Assembly (NCBI GenBank): GCA_030151725.1
Contig: JASLDD010000023.1
Coordinates: 1-31,260 of the forward strand
DNA: 31,260 nt
Origin: Solirubrobacteraceae bacterium
Lineage (GTDB): Bacteria; Actinomycetota; Thermoleophilia; Solirubrobacterales; Solirubrobacteraceae
Direction of reading: 5' to 3'
The translations under genes were made by a program, and so were the position numbers. The notes beneath the pieces were generated by a model. That model did not search any database. It was not told the DNA's origin and worked only from the letters and a program-made list of their open reading frames with translations. Each line of letters begins with the position of its first letter. The first letter of the stretch is position 1. This document shows positions 1 through 7,194 of this stretch, one piece after another.

Positions 1-213
1 CCGCCGAAGAGCGGCGAGTTCAGCATCGGCCACGCTGTGGCGAGCAAGACCGAGGTCGACGCCCTGCTCAGCCAAGCCGAGGCCGCCGGAGCAACGCTTA
101 CCGACCCACCGCACGATCGCCCATGGGGCATCTACTCCGGCTACTTCCGCGACCCAGACGGACACCTATGGGAGATCCTCTGGAATCCGCGCTTCTTCAG
201 CCCACAGGAGTAA
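1..213 (+). CDS. VOC/glyoxalase-family protein, C-terminal fragment
   Basis: Open from the left edge of the window to TAA at 211-213, giving the last 70 residues of a longer protein. The end of the fragment has the pattern of the last beta-alpha-beta unit of vicinal-oxygen-chelate proteins: a helix rich in Ala/Glu, then GYFRDPDGHLWEILWNP, where DPDGxxWE is the usual C-terminal VOC signature and its Glu is commonly the last metal ligand. The family includes glyoxalases, dioxygenases and antibiotic-binding proteins. The substrate cannot be told from this piece. The start lies outside the window. Confidence 0.85.
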   Translation, partial: PPKSGEFSIGHAVASKTEVDALLSQAEAAGATLTDPPHDRPWGIYSGYFRDPDGHLWEILWNPRFFSPQE

Positions 214-216
214 TTG

Positions 217-429
217 TCAAGTCGCAGGCGGCAGGGTGTGGCGGCGTCGGTACCGCGTCACGACGACGATGTACGCGGTGATGCCGACGAGGCCCACGAC
301 CAAGGCGGCGGTTCCCGACCAGCAGATCTTGGCAACTGCGACTGCAGGCGTGATCAGTGCCAACGCGAGAGCCGCCCTCGTCAAGGCTCCTTTGACACTT
401 GTCTGCATGAACCACTCAGCGGGCGCCAT
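217..429 (-). CDS. small two-helix membrane protein
   Basis: A 70-residue frame with ATG at 429, ending three bases past the VOC stop, so the two genes converge. It has two hydrophobic segments, about residues 17-33 and 39-57, separated by a short Lys/Cys-containing turn, then a basic tail with RYRRRH that suggests a cytoplasmic C terminus. An internal ATG at 408 is an alternative start; neither has a strong ribosome binding site. I do not recognise a family. The two-helix pattern favours a real gene over a chance frame, but there is no further support. Confidence 0.45.
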   Translation of the reverse strand: MAPAEWFMQTSVKGALTRAALALALITPAVAVAKICWSGTAALVVGLVGITAYIVVVTRYRRRHTLPPAT

Positions 430-524
430 ATGCTGACTCTAGCCCGATCCGTGGATGTTTGAGCCGGGTCTCAGCTCTTCTCACCGTGCACTATTGGAGG
501 CAGCGGAAGTGCAAATCGCTTCGC

Positions 525-1202
525 TCATAGGGGCGGCTCGGCCCCAGCCTGCCGAAGCCGATCGAGGCCGTCGAGGATCAGGTCCAGCCCCCACACGAAC
601 TCGACGGCGTTGTCGTAGCCGGATTCGGGGAGCCTCCTGACGATCTCGGCGAGGTGTGAGTAGCGCTCGAGCGCGCCGATCCTCTCTCCCCTCCTCTGCG
701 CGGCTTCACCGGCGCTGTCCGGAGTCTCGAAGCCCGTATCCCTTTCCTGCAACGCGAAGCCGTAGATGTAGGCGTCCTGGACCGAATAGGCGTGGATGGC
801 CATCTCGAATGAGAAGCCCGCTTTGCGCAGAGCGCCCATCACGGCATTGTGGTTCCGCAGGTTCGCCGGCCCCGGATGCCGGGACTCCATCATCCCTATC
901 GCCCAGCTGTGGCGCTTCATCGCATCGCGTGTCGAGATCGCCCGACCCCGCATGGCGGACCTCCAGTCGAGGTCCTCGCAAGGTAGCTCGATCTCGCTGA
1001 AGACGATGTCGACCATGCCATCGAGGAGCTCCTCCTTGTTGGCGACATGCTTGTAGAGCGCCATCGGCACCACGCCAAGCTCCTGTGCCAGCCTACGCAT
1101 GCTGAAGCCTTCGAGCCCGGCCCGGTCGGCGAGAGCGACCGCGGCCTGTAGCACGCGAGCTCTGCTCAGCGGTTTTCGGGTAACGATCTTCCGTTTCGGC
1201 AT
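525..1202 (-). CDS. TetR-family transcriptional regulator
   Basis: 225 residues from ATG 1202. The N terminus has the TetR helix-turn-helix, about residues 12-58, with the signature SMRRLAQELGVVPMALYKHVANKEELL. The rest is an all-helical ligand-binding and dimerisation domain of the type common in actinobacterial TetR proteins with a TetR_C-like C terminus. A GTG at 1229 would add nine residues but would run through the operator, so 1202 is preferred; AAGG precedes it closely. The gene is divergent from the DUF4389 gene, and the shared region holds two copies of a 15-bp palindrome. By family habit it represses its neighbour and itself until an unknown small hydrophobic ligand binds. Confidence 0.9.
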   Translation of the reverse strand: MPKRKIVTRKPLSRARVLQAAVALADRAGLEGFSMRRLAQELGVVPMALYKHVANKEELLDGMVDIVFSEIELPCEDLDWRSAMRGRAISTRDAMKRHSWAIGMMESRHPGPANLRNHNAVMGALRKAGFSFEMAIHAYSVQDAYIYGFALQERDTGFETPDSAGEAAQRRGERIGALERYSHLAEIVRRLPESGYDNAVEFVWGLDLILDGLDRLRQAGAEPPL

Positions 1203-1207
1203 CGGCC

Positions 1208-1236
1208 TTGACAAGTGTACAGCGTACACCTATAGT
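1208..1236 (+). promoter_or_regulatory. sigma70-type promoter for the DUF4389 gene
   Basis: TTGACA at 1208-1213 is a perfect -35 hexamer. TATAGT at 1231-1236 matches the -10 consensus at five of six positions. The spacer is exactly 17 bp. The promoter points at the gene starting at 1284 and the first TetR operator fills the spacer. Confidence 0.8.
1215..1229. promoter_or_regulatory. TetR operator 1 (palindrome in promoter spacer)
   Basis: GTGTACAGCGTACAC is a perfect inverted repeat with 6-bp arms and a 3-bp centre. It lies between the -35 and -10 hexamers, so a bound repressor would block RNA polymerase directly. The same GTGTACNNNGTACAC pattern recurs at 1250-1264. Confidence 0.8.
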
Positions 1237-1249
1237 TCCCCTCCAATGA

Positions 1250-1264
1250 GTGTACGCCGTACAC
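1250..1264. promoter_or_regulatory. TetR operator 2
   Basis: GTGTACGCCGTACAC is a second copy of the palindrome, centred 35 bp from operator 1 and downstream of the predicted transcription start. The spacing is between three and three and a half helical turns. Both sites sit between the regulator and its divergent neighbour. Confidence 0.8.
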
Positions 1265-1283
1265 CTCAAATGGAAGGCATCTC

Positions 1284-1916
1284 ATGAGCCCCGACGCGCC
1301 GCATCCCGTCCAGTTCTCCGTCGACTATCCGGACAGGCAGCTGAATCGCATGACCACTTTCTTTCGCCTGTTCATGATCATCCCGATCGCGATAGTGCTC
1401 ATCCTCATCGAGGGTGGCGGCGAATACGCCTACGGTGGCGGCAGGACAGCGGTGGCTGTCGGTGTCACCGGCTTGGTCGTGGTGCCGACGCTGCTGATGA
1501 TCCTGTTCCGTCAAAAGTACCCGCGCTGGTGGTTCGACTGGAACCTCGAGCTGATGCGGTTCTCGGCCCGGGTCGGCGTCTACGTTGCACTGATGGAGGA
1601 CCGCTACCCCTCCACTGACGAGCGCCAGGCGGTCCACCTCGAGATTTCCTACCCGGACGCACGCACCGACCTCAACCGCTGGCTGCCGCTGGTCAAGTGG
1701 CTGCTGGCCATTCCCCACTACGTGGTGCTGTTCTTCCTCTACATCGCCGCGTTCTTCGTTGTGATCGCCGCCTGGTTCGCGATCCTGTTCACCGGCCACT
1801 TCCCCCGCGGGATGTTCGACTTCCTCGTCGGCGTGGGCCGCTGGACCAACCGGGTCATCGCCTACGCCCACATCATGGCGACCGACAGCTACCCGCCGTT
1901 TCACCTCGCACCGTAG
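1284..1916 (+). CDS. DUF4389 family membrane protein
   Basis: 210 residues from ATG 1284, with a ribosome binding site GGAAGG at 1272-1277. Hydrophobic segments at about residues 27-44, 55-75 and 138-170 alternate with aromatic-rich stretches such as KYPRWWFDWNLELMRF and the TGHFPRGMFDF motif, which are typical of DUF4389. The family is common in actinobacteria and has no established function. The promoter and operators upstream indicate that it is the main target of the divergent TetR regulator, so it may help the cell cope with a membrane-active compound. That role is inference. Confidence 0.85.
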   Translation: MSPDAPHPVQFSVDYPDRQLNRMTTFFRLFMIIPIAIVLILIEGGGEYAYGGGRTAVAVGVTGLVVVPTLLMILFRQKYPRWWFDWNLELMRFSARVGVYVALMEDRYPSTDERQAVHLEISYPDARTDLNRWLPLVKWLLAIPHYVVLFFLYIAAFFVVIAAWFAILFTGHFPRGMFDFLVGVGRWTNRVIAYAHIMATDSYPPFHLAP

Positions 1917-1944
1917 ACGTCGGGCGGCACACCGGGATACGGCG

Positions 1945-1977
1945 GCCGTGATCAGACTCACAGGGTCTGATCACGGC
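1945..1977. terminator. stem-loop between DUF4389 and sulfatase genes
   Basis: A perfect 13-bp inverted repeat: GCCGTGATCAGAC at 1945-1957 and its complement at 1965-1977, with a 7-nt loop. It starts 28 bp after the DUF4389 stop. There is no T-run, so it may be a terminator of the kind often seen in GC-rich bacteria, or a processing or regulatory stem. Confidence 0.6.
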
Positions 1978-1986
1978 TCTGGCGGA

Positions 1987-2010
1987 TGACACTAGAGGCA
2001 GCAAGTGTCA
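1987..2010. promoter_or_regulatory. inverted repeat upstream of sulfatase gene
   Basis: TGACACT at 1987-1993 and AGTGTCA at 2004-2010 form 7-bp arms around a 10-bp spacer. It lies 45-70 bp upstream of the sulfatase start, where an operator would be expected. No bound protein can be named. Confidence 0.4.
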
Positions 2011-2054
2011 CCTATCCGCTACTCTGCTCACTTTATCCATCGAGTTAGTCAGAA

Positions 2055-3692
2055 TTGGAGCAGGCAAGTGCCGTCGAGAATGGACCGACGGTCGTCATCA
2101 AGAAGTCCGCGGCCGCAGGCGCCGGGCTCGTGGGTGCTCAGGCGCTCGCGCCGTTCGCAGCCGCCGCGAAGTCGCAGCGGCGGCCGAACATCCTGGTGAT
2201 CATCGTCGATGAGATGCGCACACCGCAGTGGTTTCCCTCCCAGGAAGCACTCGACACGTTGCTGCCGAACCTGGCGCGGATCCGCAACAAGGCGACGTCG
2301 TTTGAGAGTCACTACACAGCGGCGAACATGTGCGTGGCGGCGCGCGGCACGATGTTGACCGGGCTTTATGGGCATCAGACGGGCTGCATGCTGACCAAGG
2401 CCGTTGCCGAAAGCAGCACGCTGAGCGACAAATTCCCCACCTGGGGGACGATGCTGCGCCAGCACGGCTACAAGACCACCTGGTGGGGGAAGTGGCATCT
2501 AGGCCCTGTGCCAGACAAGACCGAAGGCGGCCTCGAGCCTTATGGCTTCGACGGCGGCACATATCCCTCGCCGAACGGCAACCCGGAGCAGGGCAAAGAA
2601 AAGGACCCGGCGATCGCCGACCAGTTCATCGAATGGATCGACGGCGTGTTCGGCCACAAGCCGTGGTGCACGACCGTCTCGCTCGTCAATCCGCACGACA
2701 TCAACTGGTGGCCGCGCTTTACGGCCACCGATGAAATCACCGCCAAAGCGGACTACCGCTTCACCGGAAGCCCGCCCAACGTCGAGACGGCCGCGCAGCT
2801 GCTCGCAAACAAGCCGCGCCTGCAGACAGCACTGGAGCAGACAATCGCGATGGCAAGCGGACCGGTGCCAAACGAAGGCGGTCCGCTCGAAGAAGCGAGC
2901 TGGGCGGAGAACCGCACGATGTACCTGATCTACCAGCAGGAAGTCGATGCTCAGATCGGCAGAGGGCTCGACGCGCTGCACGCACGGCCCGACCTCGAGG
3001 AAAACACGATCGTGGTCTTCACCGCCGATCACGGCGAGTACGCCGGCTCACACGGCCTGCGCGCCAAGGGCGGCGGCGCCTACGAGGAGGCGATCCACGT
3101 GCCGCTGTACATCTACGATCCGCGCGGGCAGCTTTCCAACGGCCCCACCACGCGAAGCCAGCTGACATCGACCGTTGACCTCGCCCCGATGCTTCTCACG
3201 ATCGCCTCCGGATCCTCGAGCTGGCGATCCAAGGGCCACTACTCACATCTCGCCTCGCGCGCCGATATCGCAGAGATCGCGTCCAATCCCTCAGCAGCCG
3301 GCCGTCCCTGGATTGCTCACATCACCGACGAGACGACCGTCGAGGAGCTTTCCTACACCTACAGCTTCGCCAACGAAGCGCCGCACCACGTCGCCGCAGT
3401 GCGAACGCCGTCGGCGAAGTACGCCGTGTACTCCCCCTGGAAGGACGGCACGATCGAAGTAGACACCTCCGACCAGGACTTCGAGCTCTATGACTACTCG
3501 AGCAACTCCGGGCAGCTCGAGCTGACCAACCTGGCCGGCAAAGGCTCCCAACTCCAGACGGAAATGTCCACGCTGCTGCAGAGCGAAGTGATTCCCAACG
3601 AGGTCCGCGCGCCGCTTCCGCGTCATCTTCGGGCCGCCCAAACGGAAGGGTTGGAAGACTTCTACGCGCGAAGCGCAGAACTCGCTCCCTAA
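2055..3692 (+). CDS. sulfatase (alkaline-phosphatase superfamily)
   Basis: 545 residues if translated from TTG 2055, the only start in frame ahead of the signal region. RRPNILVIIVDEMRTP gives the metal-binding Asp at the start of the fold. Cys93 in NMCVAARGTMLTG fits the formylglycine motif in its C-x-A-x-R form. WWGKWHLGP and FTADHGEYAGSHGL are the later metal and active-site blocks. It should hydrolyse sulfate or phosphonate esters, probably outside the membrane. Residues 15-39 look like the hydrophobic half of a Tat signal, but the twin arginines lie in another frame (ATG at 2080 reading MDRR), suggesting a one-base loss near 2092. The stop overlaps that of the convergent TetR gene. Confidence 0.9.
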   Translation: MEQASAVENGPTVVIKKSAAAGAGLVGAQALAPFAAAAKSQRRPNILVIIVDEMRTPQWFPSQEALDTLLPNLARIRNKATSFESHYTAANMCVAARGTMLTGLYGHQTGCMLTKAVAESSTLSDKFPTWGTMLRQHGYKTTWWGKWHLGPVPDKTEGGLEPYGFDGGTYPSPNGNPEQGKEKDPAIADQFIEWIDGVFGHKPWCTTVSLVNPHDINWWPRFTATDEITAKADYRFTGSPPNVETAAQLLANKPRLQTALEQTIAMASGPVPNEGGPLEEASWAENRTMYLIYQQEVDAQIGRGLDALHARPDLEENTIVVFTADHGEYAGSHGLRAKGGGAYEEAIHVPLYIYDPRGQLSNGPTTRSQLTSTVDLAPMLLTIASGSSSWRSKGHYSHLASRADIAEIASNPSAAGRPWIAHITDETTVEELSYTYSFANEAPHHVAAVRTPSAKYAVYSPWKDGTIEVDTSDQDFELYDYSSNSGQLELTNLAGKGSQLQTEMSTLLQSEVIPNEVRAPLPRHLRAAQTEGLEDFYARSAELAP

Positions 3693-4336
3693 GTCGTCTC
3701 CTCCGCTCGACGGTTGTCGATCCCGAGCACCCCTGCAACGGCACGAGCAGCCAAGATCTCGTCGTGGGGCTGATGCCTGGCGAGAGTGATTACGGCTCCC
3801 TCGAGCGCGCCGAGCAACCCCAATGCCATCGCCCGGGCCGGTGGTCCCGGTGGAATCGAGCCAGCCTTGCGCCCGGCGTTGACGAGCTTGGCGCAGCGCC
3901 TTACGCCGGTTTCCCAGATCCGGTCGGTCTCGCGTCCCACCGGATGCTCCTGGCCGGCGAACTCCAAGCGCAGCGCCATTACGACGCGGGCGATGTCGCG
4001 CCGGCAGAAGACGGCGTGGCCGCGTGCCAGCGTCAATAGCTCCTCGACTGGGTCGAGCTGTCGCGCAGCGGGCTCGCCGACCTCCCGCATCCAGTTCTCG
4101 TTGACCCACTCGATCACCGCCAGCGCCAGCTCCTCCTTGTCCTTGAACTGGTGGTAGAGAGCACCCCGCGTGTAACCGGCCTCGCGCGCCACGTCCTCGA
4201 GCACGAGGTTGCCGTAGCCGTAGCGAGAGAGCCCACGCGCGGCCGATTCCAGCAATGCGCTGCGGGAGCGGGCGCGGCGCTCAGCCTGTGTAGAGCGCCC
4301 GGCCGCCGGCTGGGTTGGGCTGGTCGCCGAGCTCAT
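3689..4336 (-). CDS. TetR-family transcriptional regulator
   Basis: 215 residues from ATG 4336; in-frame starts at 4369 and 4393 would cross the operator and are less likely. Residues about 22-70 form the TetR helix-turn-helix, with LVLEDVAREAGYTRGALYHQFKDKEELALAVIEW matching the family pattern. The C-terminal half is helical and ligand-binding, with the tail typical of AcrR-like members. It is divergent from the DUF2867-like pair, with an almost perfect palindrome in between, so repression of that pair and of itself is the natural reading. Its stop shares bases with the stop of the convergent sulfatase gene. Confidence 0.9.
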   Translation of the reverse strand: MSSATSPTQPAAGRSTQAERRARSRSALLESAARGLSRYGYGNLVLEDVAREAGYTRGALYHQFKDKEELALAVIEWVNENWMREVGEPAARQLDPVEELLTLARGHAVFCRRDIARVVMALRLEFAGQEHPVGRETDRIWETGVRRCAKLVNAGRKAGSIPPGPPARAMALGLLGALEGAVITLARHQPHDEILAARAVAGVLGIDNRRAEETT

Positions 4337-4365
4337 TGACTGGCAGGCCTCACTTCTGATTCGAT

Positions 4366-4387
4366 ACATACATGCACGAATGTATGT
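4366..4387. promoter_or_regulatory. TetR operator, 22-bp palindrome
   Basis: ACATACAT at 4366-4373 and ATGTATGT at 4380-4387 are perfect arms around a 6-bp centre. A possible -10, TATGTT at 4383-4388, overlaps the right arm and would serve the gene starting at 4410. The size and symmetry fit a TetR-dimer site. Confidence 0.75.
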
Positions 4388-4409
4388 TAGCATCGGTTAC
4401 GAGCGGACG

Positions 4410-4940
4410 ATGTCCACATCCCCCTCCCAACACTCCGACCCTCTCCCTTCAGGTAGCGACAGACGTGCAGCTATCGAGACCGTGAGGTGGGGACGCACGG
4501 TTCCCGACACGATTCGCTCTATCGGCGCGCTTGCAGGCGCCGATTACGCCGACATCGTCACTGCCACGGTTGCCCCAGGATCAGACACGACGCCCGAGCA
4601 GTTGATCCAGGCAGGGTTGAAGGGTGTACCGCGTGGTCTGCTGGTCCTCATCCCGTTTGTCCAACGTGCCGCCCTCGGACTTCGCCTGCACCTGCGGCCC
4701 TCCCCGGACTACCTGCTCGGATGGAAGATCGCCGCTCGCGGCGAGAACTGGATGAGGATCGAGGCCGCCTCCTGGTTCTTGACCGGCCACGTAGTCATGC
4801 ACGTGGATGAAGGCCGCCTGTCGTTCGCGTCGTTCATCCGCTACGACCGATGGCCGGCAGCGTTCGTGTGGCCCCCGGTATCGCTCATTCACCGTCAAGT
4901 GGCGCTCGCCCTGGCACGCAGCGCGATACGCACGCAATGA
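4410..4940 (+). CDS. DUF2867-like hypothetical protein
   Basis: 176 residues from ATG 4410, with GAGCGG just upstream; an in-frame ATG at 4380 would lie inside the operator. The core contains GADYADIVTATV, a PDYLLGWKI segment, EAASWFLTGHVVMHVDEGRLSFASFIRYDR and the ending WPPVSLIHRQVALALARSA. This set recurs in small actinobacterial proteins of unknown function that resemble DUF2867. No catalytic residues are evident. Its stop overlaps the next start (ATGA at 4937-4940), so the two are translated together, and both should be controlled by the TetR protein on the left. A role in modifying or binding a lipophilic ligand is possible but unproven. Confidence 0.7.
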   Translation: MSTSPSQHSDPLPSGSDRRAAIETVRWGRTVPDTIRSIGALAGADYADIVTATVAPGSDTTPEQLIQAGLKGVPRGLLVLIPFVQRAALGLRLHLRPSPDYLLGWKIAARGENWMRIEAASWFLTGHVVMHVDEGRLSFASFIRYDRWPAAFVWPPVSLIHRQVALALARSAIRTQ

Positions 4941-5560
4941 TTGGGAGCGGGCATCCTCCCATGCACGACGGGGAAGGCCGGCTCTCTGACAGCGCACATA
5001 CCTCTCGCCCTTGGCGCATTCACGAGATCGCCCCTGACTTTCGGCTCGAGGACGTGTGGGCGCTCCCCATGCAGGGCGCAAAGAGCGATTTCCCCGCGAT
5101 GGTGCAGGGCTTCACAGCGGGTGGCGATCCCTCGAAGGGCTCGTGGCTCGTCCGCGCGCTGTGGGCAACTCGCTGGAAGATCGGCGAGCTGCTCGGCTGG
5201 GACGAGGCACAGACCGGTCTGGGAGCGAGAGTGCCCACACTGCGCGAACGCCTGCCACAAGACCTGCTGGACGCTCCGGGGCCCGACTTCGACACCCTCC
5301 CATTCACCTCGCTGTACCTGACTGACGACGAGTTCGCGGCGGAGATCGCCAATCGCACCGTGCATGGGGTGATGCATCTCAGCTGTGTCGCTGACGGGAC
5401 CGATGGCTATCGCGGCCAGATGGCTGTCTTGGTCAAGCCAAACGGGCTTCTCGGATCTCTGTATATGGCCGCGATCAGACCCTTCCGGCACCTGATCGTC
5501 TACCCAGCGATGATGCGACAGATCGAGCGCGAATGGACGGAGTCAAAGAGTGGCGGATAG
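4937..5560 (+). CDS. DUF2867 family protein
   Basis: 207 residues from ATG 4937, which overlaps the preceding stop by four bases; ATG 4964 is a possible alternative. Recognisable blocks are HEIAPDFRLEDVWALP near the start, RALWATRWKIGELLGW in the middle, SLYLTDDEFAAEIANRTVHGVMHL and the closing FRHLIVYPAMMRQIEREW, all typical of DUF2867 proteins. The biochemical function of the family is not established. It is the second gene of a two-gene unit with the 4410 gene; two related proteins in tandem may form a heteromer, which is inference. No terminator follows directly; the next notable element is the palindrome at 5603. Confidence 0.8.
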   Translation: MIGSGHPPMHDGEGRLSDSAHTSRPWRIHEIAPDFRLEDVWALPMQGAKSDFPAMVQGFTAGGDPSKGSWLVRALWATRWKIGELLGWDEAQTGLGARVPTLRERLPQDLLDAPGPDFDTLPFTSLYLTDDEFAAEIANRTVHGVMHLSCVADGTDGYRGQMAVLVKPNGLLGSLYMAAIRPFRHLIVYPAMMRQIEREWTESKSGG

Positions 5561-5602
5561 GCGCCCATTCGCTCTCTCCACTTCCAATTTATACCCCATG
5601 GG

Positions 5603-5621
5603 GGGGCTTGTTACAAGCCCC
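5603..5621. promoter_or_regulatory. 19-bp palindrome upstream of monooxygenase
   Basis: GGGGCTTGT at 5603-5611 and ACAAGCCCC at 5613-5621 are perfect 9-bp arms around one base. It lies 57 bp before the monooxygenase start and 43 bp after the DUF2867 stop. It could be an operator for the monooxygenase or a terminator stem for the upstream pair; the very short centre favours a protein-binding site. Confidence 0.55.
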
Positions 5622-5678
5622 AACCGTGCCCCATAATCGCCCACCGCAGGCCAGAACCTACGGACATGGGAGAGCTGA

Positions 5679-7172
5679 ATGCATGAGGTGGTAATCGCCG
5701 GTGGCGGCCCCACGGGGATGATGCTGGAGGCCGAGCTGGCGTTGGCGAAGGTCGACGTCGCGCTCCTCGAGCGGCGTCCCGATCACGTGCTCGTCGGCTC
5801 ACGGGCAGGCGGCTTTCACTCCCGCACGATCGAGGTGTTCGATCAGCGTGGGGTCGCCGATCGATTCCTCGCGGAGGGCAAGGTGGCTCAAGCCTCGATG
5901 ATTGGCACAACCGTGTTGGACATGAGTGACTTTCCAACGCGTCACCCGTATTCGCTCGGAATCTGGCAGAACCAGATCGAGCGGATCATGGCCGCCTGGA
6001 TCGCCGAGCTGCCGGTTCAGATCCACTACGGATGTGAGGTGATGGGCTTTGCGCAGGACGACAGCAGTGTCGCGGTCGAGCTGGCCGACGGCCGGTCGTT
6101 GCGGGCGCAGTATCTCGTCGGTTGCGACGGAGGACGCAGTGTCATACGGAAAGCAGCCGGCATCGAGTTCCCCGGGTGGGATGCCACGAAGAGCAACCTG
6201 ATCGCCGAGGCCGAGATGACCGAGGAGCCGGAGTTGGGCATGCGCCGCGACGCCATCGGCATCCACGCCATCGGCAGGCTGGACTACGAGATCCGCGACG
6301 GCGAGGTTGTCTACGGAGACGGCGGGCCGGTGCGGGTGATGGTGACCGAGCAGCAGATCGGACCCGGCAGCGATCCCACCCTGCGAGACCTAAGCGAGGC
6401 GCTCATCACCGTGTACGGCACTGACTTCGGGATCCACAGTCCCACGTCGATCTCCAGGTTCACCGACATGACACGTCACGCTGCCTCCTACCGCGCAGGA
6501 GGCGTCCTACTCGCCGGCGACTCGGCGCACGTGCATTACCCCGCGGGTGGACAGGGCCTCAGCCTCGGGGTGCAGGATGCCGTGAATCTGGGATGGAAGC
6601 TGGCCCAGGTGGTCCACGGGACCTCTCCAGAGAGCCTCTTGGACACCTATCAGGACGAGCGCCATCGGGTCGTTGCCGGCGCGCTCCGGCACACGATGGC
6701 CCAGACCGCTCTCCAGCGCCAGGACGAGCGCTCGAAGGCCGTGGCCGAGGTCATGTCGGAGCTGGCGAGCATGGAGGAGCCACGCAAACGGCTCGCCGGC
6801 ATCGTCTCGGGGCTGGACATTCACTACGACCTCGGCGAGGGACATCCCCTGCTCGGCCGCCGCATGCCCGATCTGGATCTTGTGAGCGCCGAGGGTCCCC
6901 TCCGAGTCTTCGCGCTACTCCACGACGCCCGGCCTGTGCTTCTCAACCTTGGTGAGTCCGGCGGCTTTGACATCGCTCCATGGGCCGACCGGGTGCAGGT
7001 GCTCGACGCCGAATATGCAGGCCCATGGGAGCTTCCGGTGCTTGGGGCAGTCACCGCACCCAGTGCCGTGCTGATCCGGCCCGACGGATATGTCGCGTGG
7101 GTTGAAGAAGGCACCCAGGAGGGTCTCGTTGAGGCCCTGACTACATGGTTCGGGGGGCCAACCGCGGCGTAG
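5679..7172 (+). CDS. FAD-dependent aromatic monooxygenase
   Basis: 497 residues from ATG 5679 with GGGAG at 5668-5672. The N terminus EVVIAGGGPTGMMLEAEL is the FAD-binding Rossmann motif. YLVGCDGGRSVIRKAAG is the DG motif, which contacts FAD and NADPH. VLLAGDSAHVHYPAGGQGL is the GD motif that binds the FAD ribityl chain. The last 110 residues form the thioredoxin-like domain found in the phenol hydroxylase, MhpA, RdmE/PgaE and rifampin monooxygenase group. Length and domain order are complete. It should hydroxylate an aromatic or polyketide substrate in the cytoplasm using NAD(P)H and O2. The substrate is unknown; detoxification or catabolism fits the TetR-rich surroundings. Confidence 0.92.
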   Translation: MHEVVIAGGGPTGMMLEAELALAKVDVALLERRPDHVLVGSRAGGFHSRTIEVFDQRGVADRFLAEGKVAQASMIGTTVLDMSDFPTRHPYSLGIWQNQIERIMAAWIAELPVQIHYGCEVMGFAQDDSSVAVELADGRSLRAQYLVGCDGGRSVIRKAAGIEFPGWDATKSNLIAEAEMTEEPELGMRRDAIGIHAIGRLDYEIRDGEVVYGDGGPVRVMVTEQQIGPGSDPTLRDLSEALITVYGTDFGIHSPTSISRFTDMTRHAASYRAGGVLLAGDSAHVHYPAGGQGLSLGVQDAVNLGWKLAQVVHGTSPESLLDTYQDERHRVVAGALRHTMAQTALQRQDERSKAVAEVMSELASMEEPRKRLAGIVSGLDIHYDLGEGHPLLGRRMPDLDLVSAEGPLRVFALLHDARPVLLNLGESGGFDIAPWADRVQVLDAEYAGPWELPVLGAVTAPSAVLIRPDGYVAWVEEGTQEGLVEALTTWFGGPTAA

Positions 7173-7194
7173 CGTAGATCGGTCTTGTCGGGGG

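Noticed and set aside
1266..1961. 231-residue open frame on the minus strand opposite the DUF4389 gene
   Set aside because: It is very rich in His, Asp, Glu and Arg with no motif, mirrors the strand of a recognised gene, and runs through the stem-loop at 1945. It is a shadow frame.
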